Assembly: GCA_945870085.1 (NCBI GenBank)
Contig: CAMBQX010000044.1
Coordinates: 1 to 10,782 of the forward strand
DNA: 10,782 nucleotides
Direction: 5' to 3'
From: Bifidobacterium breve
Lineage (GTDB): Bacteria > Actinomycetota > Actinomycetes > S36-B12
The position numbers and the translations under genes were made by a program. Shown piece after piece: positions 6,964 to 10,782 of the stretch (its first letter is position 1; each line of letters starts with the position of its first letter). The notes under the pieces were generated by a model, which was not told the origin of the DNA, ran no database searches, and saw only the letters and a list, made by a program, of their open reading frames with translations.

Positions 6964-7716
6964 ATGGCGCATGAAGCCAAATTTCGCGTCTGGCGGGGAG
7001 ATGCCGGTGAAGGGGCACTGAAGGACTACAACGTGGATGTCAATGAGGGTGAAGTTGTCCTTGATGTCATCCAACGCATTCAGGCGACCCAAGCCTCAGA
7101 CCTCGCGGTGCGCTGGAACTGTAAGGCCGGTAAGTGCGGCTCCTGCAGTGCTGAAGTCAATGGCCGCCCGCGCCTAATGTGCATGACCCGCATGAATACC
7201 TTTGCCGATGATGAGGTCATAACGGTAACCCCCCTTCGCGCCTTCCCGACTATTCGTGATCTGGTAACAGATGTCTCATTCAACTACGAGAAGGCGCGTG
7301 AAGTCACAGCGTTTACGCCACCGGAGGGGTTAAAGCCGGGCGAGTACCGAATGCAGCAAGAGGATGTCTCGCGCAGCCAAGAGTTCCGTAAGTGCATTGA
7401 ATGCTTCCTGTGCCAGAACACTTGCCATGCTATTCGCGATCACGAAGACAATATGACCAGTTTTGCGGGGCCACGTGTTTTGATGCGCGTAGCTGAACTG
7501 GAAATGCATCCACTCGATGTCGCCGATCGCAAACATGAGGCCCAAGAAGTCCTAGGTCTGGGTTACTGCAACATCACCAAGTGTTGCACCGAAGTTTGCC
7601 CAGAGCACATCAAGATCACCGACAACGCTTTGATTCCACTAAAGGAGCGGGTCGTCGACGTTAAGTACGACCCAATCACTTGGCTCGGTCGCAAGATCCG
7701 GGTCCGTAGCGACTAG
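6964..7716 (+). CDS. sdhB: Succinate dehydrogenase iron-sulfur subunit
   Basis: A 250-residue electron-transfer subunit linking the SdhA flavin to the SdhC anchor. The plant-type [2Fe-2S] cluster ligands are Cys53, Cys58, Cys61 and Cys73 (NCKAGKCGSC ... LMC). The C-terminal ferredoxin-like domain holds CIECFLCQNTC, giving Cys144, Cys147 and Cys150 plus Cys212 (before Pro) for [4Fe-4S], and Cys154, Cys202 and Cys208 for [3Fe-4S], by alignment to the E. coli SdhB pattern. Cys207, next to Cys208, is an extra cysteine. All cluster ligands are present, so the subunit should be functional. AAGGTGG (6949-6955), inside the sdhA 3' end, lies 8 nt before the ATG and serves as ribosome binding site. The gap from sdhA is 2 nt. 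The stop codon TAG (7714-7716) also forms the start of a -10-like TAGGCT before the next gene. Confidence 0.96.
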   Translation: MAHEAKFRVWRGDAGEGALKDYNVDVNEGEVVLDVIQRIQATQASDLAVRWNCKAGKCGSCSAEVNGRPRLMCMTRMNTFADDEVITVTPLRAFPTIRDLVTDVSFNYEKAREVTAFTPPEGLKPGEYRMQQEDVSRSQEFRKCIECFLCQNTCHAIRDHEDNMTSFAGPRVLMRVAELEMHPLDVADRKHEAQEVLGLGYCNITKCCTEVCPEHIKITDNALIPLKERVVDVKYDPITWLGRKIRVRSD

Positions 7717-7719
7717 GCT
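7714..7719 (+). promoter_or_regulatory. Candidate -10 element (TAGGCT) overlapping the sdhB stop codon
   Basis: TAGGCT fits TANNNT and ends 7 nt before the mutase ATG at 7727, the spacing expected if transcription starts on the start codon. The gene lacks a clear Shine-Dalgarno sequence, so a leaderless mRNA is possible besides read-through from sdhCAB. No good -35 is visible at 16-18 bp upstream. Confidence 0.27.
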
Positions 7720-7726
7720 TGGGTAA

Positions 7727-9307
7727 ATGAGCGGGTCAACCGAGTCGGGTCTGCCCCTGAATCCGGTATATGGCCCGGAGGCACTTGCTGATTGGGATGA
7801 ATCGGCGCAGCTCGGGGTGCCGGGGGAGTACCCGTTCACGCGCGGTGTTTATGCGTCGATGTACACCGGTCGGCCTTGGACGATGCGCCAGTACGCAGGG
7901 TTTGGTACCGCGGTCGAGTCCAATGAGCGTTATCGACAGCTGCTGAATGCCGGTACCACGGGATTATCGGTAGCTTTTGACCTACCAACCCAAATGGGCT
8001 ACGACTCAGATCACCCATTAGCTCACGGTGAGGTCGGCAAAGTTGGTGTAGCGATTGATTCAATCGTTGACATGCGGATCCTGTTCGACGGCATTGCCCT
8101 TGATGAGGTTTCGACATCAATGACTATTAATTCAACCGCCGCGGTTTTGCTTTTGCTCTATCAGTTGGTGGCCGAAGAAAAGGGAGTATCGGCTGACCAG
8201 TTGAGTGGCACCATCCAAAATGACGTGCTGAAGGAGTACATAGCGCGCGGTACTTATATATATCCTCCAGCGCAGTCCCTTCGTTTGATCACCGATATTT
8301 TCACCTACTGCCGTAACGAGATTCCCAAATGGAATACCATCTCAATCTCTGGCTATCACATGGCCGAGGCTGGAGCCACTCCAGTTCAAGAAATCGCCTT
8401 CACTCTGGCCGACGGCATCGAATACGTAAAGGCTGCTGTTGCATCTGGCCAAGACGTTGATGAGTTTGCTCCGCGCCTGGCATTCTTTTTCGTCTCCCGA
8501 ACAACGATCCTCGAAGAGGTCGCGAAGTTTCGTGCAGCGCGCCGGATGTGGGCCAAGATCATGCGCGAACGTTTTGGCGCTAAGGATCCGAAGTCATGGA
8601 TGCTGCGGTTTCACACCCAGACCGCGGGCGTCCAGTTGACGGCGCAACAGCCTGAAGTAAATATGGTCCGAGTTGCGGTTCAGGGGTTGGCTGCCGTACT
8701 TGGTGGCACGCAGTCGCTCCACACCAACTCTTTTGATGAGGCGATGGCATTGCCGAGTGAAAAAGCGGCACGCTTGGCGCTACGCACTCAGCAGGTACTC
8801 GCCTATGAAACCGATGTATGCGCAACGGTTGACCCGTTTGCCGGTTCATATGTCATTGAGTCACTGACCGACGATATTGAAACAGCTGCAACTGCATTGA
8901 TCGCGCGCATCGACGATATGGGTGGAGCAGTAGCTGCCATCGAACAAGGTTTCCAAAAAGCTGAGATCGAGCGCTCGGCCTATGACATTGCACTGCAAAT
9001 TGATAGTGGCACGCGAGTAGTTGTTGGCCTTAACAAATTCACCACCGATGACAAAGAGCATTACCCCCCACTTCGGGTGAACCCTGCGATCGAGGCCGAG
9101 CAATCGGCTCGGCTTGCGACTTTGAGGGAAAGCCGCGATAACGGCGAAGTCGAAAGACTGCTTGCTGTTATCCGCGAAACCGCAAAAGGCGATAGCAACT
9201 TGCTATACCCGATGCGTGATGCCCTTAAAGCCCTTGCAACCGTTGGCGAAGTCTCCGATGCATTGCGCGATGTTTGGGGCTTATTCGAACCAACCGATCG
9301 GTTCTAA
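7727..9307 (+). CDS. Methylmalonyl-CoA mutase large (alpha) subunit, split type without B12-binding domain
   Basis: A 526-residue acyl-CoA mutase catalytic subunit, a TIM-barrel protein that isomerises (R)-methylmalonyl-CoA and succinyl-CoA with adenosylcobalamin. Visible motifs are RPWTMRQYAGFGTAVESN (49-66), GLSVAFDLPTQMGYDSDHP (79-97), LKEYIARGTYIYPP (168-181), ISISGYHMAEAGAT (205-218), FHTQTAGVQLTAQQP (295-309) and ETDVCATVDPFAGSYVIESLT (361-381). Tyr56 and Arg174 match the residues that recognise the methylmalonyl carboxylate (Tyr89 and Arg207 in the Propionibacterium enzyme); isobutyryl-CoA mutases carry Phe and Gln there. His211 matches the conserved active-site histidine. Full-length mutases have about 700 residues or more with a C-terminal cobalamin domain, which is missing here, so a separate small subunit must exist elsewhere. 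The IARGTYIYPP form recalls archaeal-like split enzymes. The gene starts 10 nt after sdhB and its stop overlaps the next start (TAATG). Related mutase specificities such as ethylmalonyl-CoA are not excluded. Confidence 0.9.
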   Translation: MSGSTESGLPLNPVYGPEALADWDESAQLGVPGEYPFTRGVYASMYTGRPWTMRQYAGFGTAVESNERYRQLLNAGTTGLSVAFDLPTQMGYDSDHPLAHGEVGKVGVAIDSIVDMRILFDGIALDEVSTSMTINSTAAVLLLLYQLVAEEKGVSADQLSGTIQNDVLKEYIARGTYIYPPAQSLRLITDIFTYCRNEIPKWNTISISGYHMAEAGATPVQEIAFTLADGIEYVKAAVASGQDVDEFAPRLAFFFVSRTTILEEVAKFRAARRMWAKIMRERFGAKDPKSWMLRFHTQTAGVQLTAQQPEVNMVRVAVQGLAAVLGGTQSLHTNSFDEAMALPSEKAARLALRTQQVLAYETDVCATVDPFAGSYVIESLTDDIETAATALIARIDDMGGAVAAIEQGFQKAEIERSAYDIALQIDSGTRVVVGLNKFTTDDKEHYPPLRVNPAIEAEQSARLATLRESRDNGEVERLLAVIRETAKGDSNLLYPMRDALKALATVGEVSDALRDVWGLFEPTDRF

Positions 9308-10239
9308 TGCTGGCGCGCAAGGTTGTGTTGGACTGTGATCCGGGCCATGACGACGCCATCGCGATCATGCTGGCCTGCGCGAGTCCAGAGATTGACCTCA
9401 TTGCGGTAACAACGGTTGCGGGCAATGTCACCCTAGAACACACCACCCGTAATGCCCTTAGAGTGCTGGACCTAATTGGGCGAGCCGATATACCGGTCGC
9501 AGCTGGTCGCGATCGACCACTTTTTCGGGATTTATCCACCGCGGCGGTGATGCATGGTGAGAGCGGGCTAGCCGGGCCGCTGGAAATTGAGCCCAGCCGC
9601 GGGCCATCCGACTTGACCGCCCTCCAATTGATTGAACAAGTACTCGTGTCGGCGGCAGAGCCAGTGACTTTGGTAGCTACCGGGCCACTGACCAATATCG
9701 CTGATGCCATAACCGAACTCCCTGAAATTCACGCTCGGATCCGCGAAATAGTGATTATGGGCGGCGCGGTCGAGTTGGGTAATTGGACACCAGCCGCCGA
9801 GTTCAATATCTGGGTTGATCCCGATGCGGCAAAAATTGTTTTCGAATCCGGCATCCCACTTACGATGATCGGGCTTGAGGTAACCCATAAGGCGTGGTTA
9901 ACCGATGAGCATGCCGAGCAACTACGCGGCTCCGGGCGCCCGGGTGAGTTCGTGGCTGAACTCCTAGATCACTTTGTGAAATTTCACCAAGACCGGTTTG
10001 GCTGGCCCGGGGCACCGATCCATGACGCCGTCACGATCGCCCACCTGATCGACCCAACTTTGGTCACAACACTGGCGATGAATGTGCAAATTGATACGGT
10101 TTCATCACTGTGTATGGGGAGAACCGTAGCTGATCGCTGGTCCGTTACCGGTCTTCCGGCGAATGTAAACGTTGGACTAGATATTGATCGTGACCGTTTC
10201 GTTACCCTTTTACTGGGCCGTTTATCACAACTTGCCTAA
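9307..10239 (+). CDS. Inosine-uridine-preferring nucleoside hydrolase family protein
   Basis: A 310-residue N-ribohydrolase that cleaves nucleosides to free base and ribose in the cytoplasm. The calcium-binding signature VVLDCDPGHDDA occurs at residues 6-17 (Asp9, Asp11, Asp15 and Asp16). Other family features are TTVAGNVTLEHTTRNA (35-50), a MHGESGL loop (82-88), VATGPLTNIADAI (123-135), IVIMGGAV (148-155), AEFNIWVDPDAA (164-175) and PIHDAV (237-242) with catalytic His239 and calcium ligand Asp240. The start at 9307 shares one base with the mutase stop codon (TAATG), indicating coupled translation. An in-frame ATG at 9274 would extend the protein by 11 residues into the mutase gene, but that extension is outside the normal family N-terminus. 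Length is typical (310-320). Substrate preference (purine or pyrimidine) cannot be read from the motifs. The next gene, a nucleoside-type BMP lipoprotein, supports a scavenging role. Confidence 0.93.
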   Translation: MLARKVVLDCDPGHDDAIAIMLACASPEIDLIAVTTVAGNVTLEHTTRNALRVLDLIGRADIPVAAGRDRPLFRDLSTAAVMHGESGLAGPLEIEPSRGPSDLTALQLIEQVLVSAAEPVTLVATGPLTNIADAITELPEIHARIREIVIMGGAVELGNWTPAAEFNIWVDPDAAKIVFESGIPLTMIGLEVTHKAWLTDEHAEQLRGSGRPGEFVAELLDHFVKFHQDRFGWPGAPIHDAVTIAHLIDPTLVTTLAMNVQIDTVSSLCMGRTVADRWSVTGLPANVNVGLDIDRDRFVTLLLGRLSQLA

Positions 10240-10248
10240 GAATCCCGT

Positions 10249-10264
10249 GGGTGAACATTGACCC
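10249..10264. promoter_or_regulatory. Imperfect inverted repeat before the BMP lipoprotein gene
   Basis: GGGTGAACATTGACCC has outer arms GGGT and ACCC and further partial symmetry inside. It overlaps TTGACC (10258-10263), a -35-like hexamer, and lies 13 bp before TATAGT. It could be an operator or a weak hairpin. There is no following T-tract, so a terminator for the hydrolase gene is unlikely. Confidence 0.25.
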
Positions 10265-10276
10265 CCGGTTGGGGAC

Positions 10277-10282
10277 TATAGT
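10277..10282 (+). promoter_or_regulatory. Candidate -10 element (TATAGT) for the BMP lipoprotein gene
   Basis: TATAGT differs from TATAAT by one base and lies 33 bp before the ATG at 10316, giving a leader of about 26-27 nt. TTGACC upstream has only a 13-bp spacer, too short for a standard sigma-70-type pair; GTGAAC (10251-10256) would give 20 bp. The 76-nt gap is the longest in the sdhC-to-BMP run, so a separate promoter here is plausible. Confidence 0.45.
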
Positions 10283-10305
10283 CAGGCCCAATAATCCGCT
10301 CTCAC

Positions 10306-10311
10306 AAGGAG
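10306..10311 (+). promoter_or_regulatory. Ribosome binding site AAGGAG of the BMP lipoprotein gene
   Basis: AAGGAG is the best Shine-Dalgarno match in the window and lies 4 nt before the ATG at 10316. It sets the start of a gene that is otherwise open at the window edge. Confidence 0.75.
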
Positions 10312-10315
10312 ATAA

Positions 10316-10782
10316 ATGAAGACCAACTTTAAGATTGTGGCGGCAGTTCTTGCCGTATCGGCACTCGGCCTTGCTGGCTGCAGTAGCAGCAGCACGAGCA
10401 CCGCGACTTCGGCGGCGCCATCGGCGGCTGCAGCCACAAGTGCGCCGGCAGCAGAAGCAGCGCCGGCCAGTGAGGCGCCAGTAGCACCGGCACCTGCAGC
10501 TCTAAAGGCGTGCCAGGTCACCGATGTCGGTGGGGTTGACGACAAGGGTTTCAACCAGAAGGCCTACAAGGGTGTCACCGATGCAGGTGCGAAACTCGGA
10601 ATTGTTGGTTCAGTACTTGAATCACAGGCCGAGACCGATTACGTCCCCAATATTCAGTCCTTCGTGGATCAAGGTTGCGGGATCATCGTCACGGTCGGTT
10701 TCCTCTTAGGTGATGCCACCAAGGAAGCCGCAAACGCAAACCCAACGATTCCTTTCTCAATCGTTGACTACGCGTATGCCGA
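10316..10782 (+). CDS. BMP/PnrA-family ABC transporter substrate-binding lipoprotein, N-terminal part (cut by window end)
   Basis: The frame stays open from ATG 10316 to the window edge, giving 155 complete codons. Residues 1-22 form a lipoprotein signal peptide: MKTNFK, a hydrophobic core, then the lipobox LAGC with lipidated Cys22. A linker rich in Ser, Ala, Pro and Thr follows (23-63), then the start of the periplasmic-binding-protein fold: CQVTDVGGVDDKGFNQ (66-81), the basic membrane protein (BMP) family signature. Cys66 and Cys121 may form a disulfide. Members such as PnrA/TmpC bind purine nucleosides on the outer face of the membrane and pass them to an ABC importer. With a nucleoside hydrolase gene 76 nt upstream, nucleoside uptake is the most likely role. 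The ATPase and permease genes would be expected beyond the right edge. Family call is strong; ligand is inferred. Confidence 0.9.
   Translation, partial: MKTNFKIVAAVLAVSALGLAGCSSSSTSTATSAAPSAAAATSAPAAEAAPASEAPVAPAPAALKACQVTDVGGVDDKGFNQKAYKGVTDAGAKLGIVGSVLESQAETDYVPNIQSFVDQGCGIIVTVGFLLGDATKEAANANPTIPFSIVDYAYA

Noticed and set aside
8255..8263. TATATATAT tract inside the mutase gene as an internal promoter
   Set aside because: It encodes the conserved Tyr-Ile-Tyr of the TYIYPP motif, and no -35 element or downstream start depends on it.
9274..9306. Earlier ATG for the nucleoside hydrolase at 9274
   Set aside because: It would add 11 residues inside the mutase coding end; the family N-terminus (VVLDCDPGHDDA near residue 6) and the TAATG overlap support 9307.
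9225..9710. 161-residue minus-strand open frame over the mutase and hydrolase junction
   Set aside because: It is antisense to two well-conserved genes. Its composition is rich in Ser, Arg, Thr and Ala, as expected of an antisense shadow, and no domain is recognisable.
10249..10282. Terminator for the nucleoside hydrolase gene
   Set aside because: The possible stems are short (about 4 bp arms) and no T-run follows; the region looks more like a promoter for the next gene.
10282..10554. 90-residue minus-strand open frame opposite the BMP lipoprotein
   Set aside because: Its Ala-rich middle is just the complement of the Ala/Ser/Pro linker of the lipoprotein. The plus-strand gene has a lipobox, a ribosome binding site and the BMP signature.
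10524..10709. 61-residue plus-strand open frame at the right edge
   Set aside because: It is out of frame with the lipoprotein gene, which continues to the window end and explains the region.

Overview
This window comes from an actinobacterial chromosome (Actinomycetota). The evidence is the protein types. TrpRS, the homodimeric NADP-type isocitrate dehydrogenase and the five-helix SdhC all resemble mycobacterial and streptomycete versions. The SdhC and its partners form a 'type F' (mycobacterial Sdh1-like) complex II, and there are two exported or lipidated envelope proteins of Gram-positive type. Base composition is only moderately GC-rich and intergenic gaps are very short, with several start/stop overlaps. 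That would fit a compact aquatic actinobacterial genome, but the lineage is an inference.

Layout. (1) Bases 1-2921, plus strand: the 3' part of icd, a CNNM/CBS-domain membrane protein of the CorC/HlyC family, and trpS, which overlaps the previous gene by 4 bp. (2) Bases 2817-4085, minus strand: a D-alanyl-D-alanine carboxypeptidase (S11 family) whose 3' end runs 105 bp into the 3' end of trpS. (3) Bases 4086-4216: a divergent promoter region. It holds a good candidate promoter for the carboxypeptidase and, upstream of sdhC, a perfect 13-bp palindrome and a hairpin with the start codon in its loop. (4) Bases 4217-7716: sdhC-sdhA-sdhB. (5) Bases 7727-9307: a split-type methylmalonyl-CoA mutase large subunit without a B12 domain, 10 nt after sdhB. 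It is followed with 1-nt overlap by a nucleoside hydrolase (9307-10239). (6) From 10316 to the right edge: a BMP/PnrA-type substrate-binding lipoprotein with its own ribosome binding site and a probable promoter, cut by the window end.

How the genes fit together. icd, sdhCAB and the mutase all belong to oxidative carbon metabolism: the mutase converts methylmalonyl-CoA to succinyl-CoA, which feeds succinate dehydrogenase through the TCA cycle. The nucleoside hydrolase and the BMP lipoprotein together suggest nucleoside uptake and cleavage to base plus ribose. All complete genes look intact. I see no tRNA, rRNA, CRISPR array, insertion sequence, phage gene or clearly undescribed system. The points of interest are local: the convergent gene overlap, the regulatory DNA before sdhC, possible leaderless starts, the orphan mutase subunit, and the Cys/His-rich SdhC.
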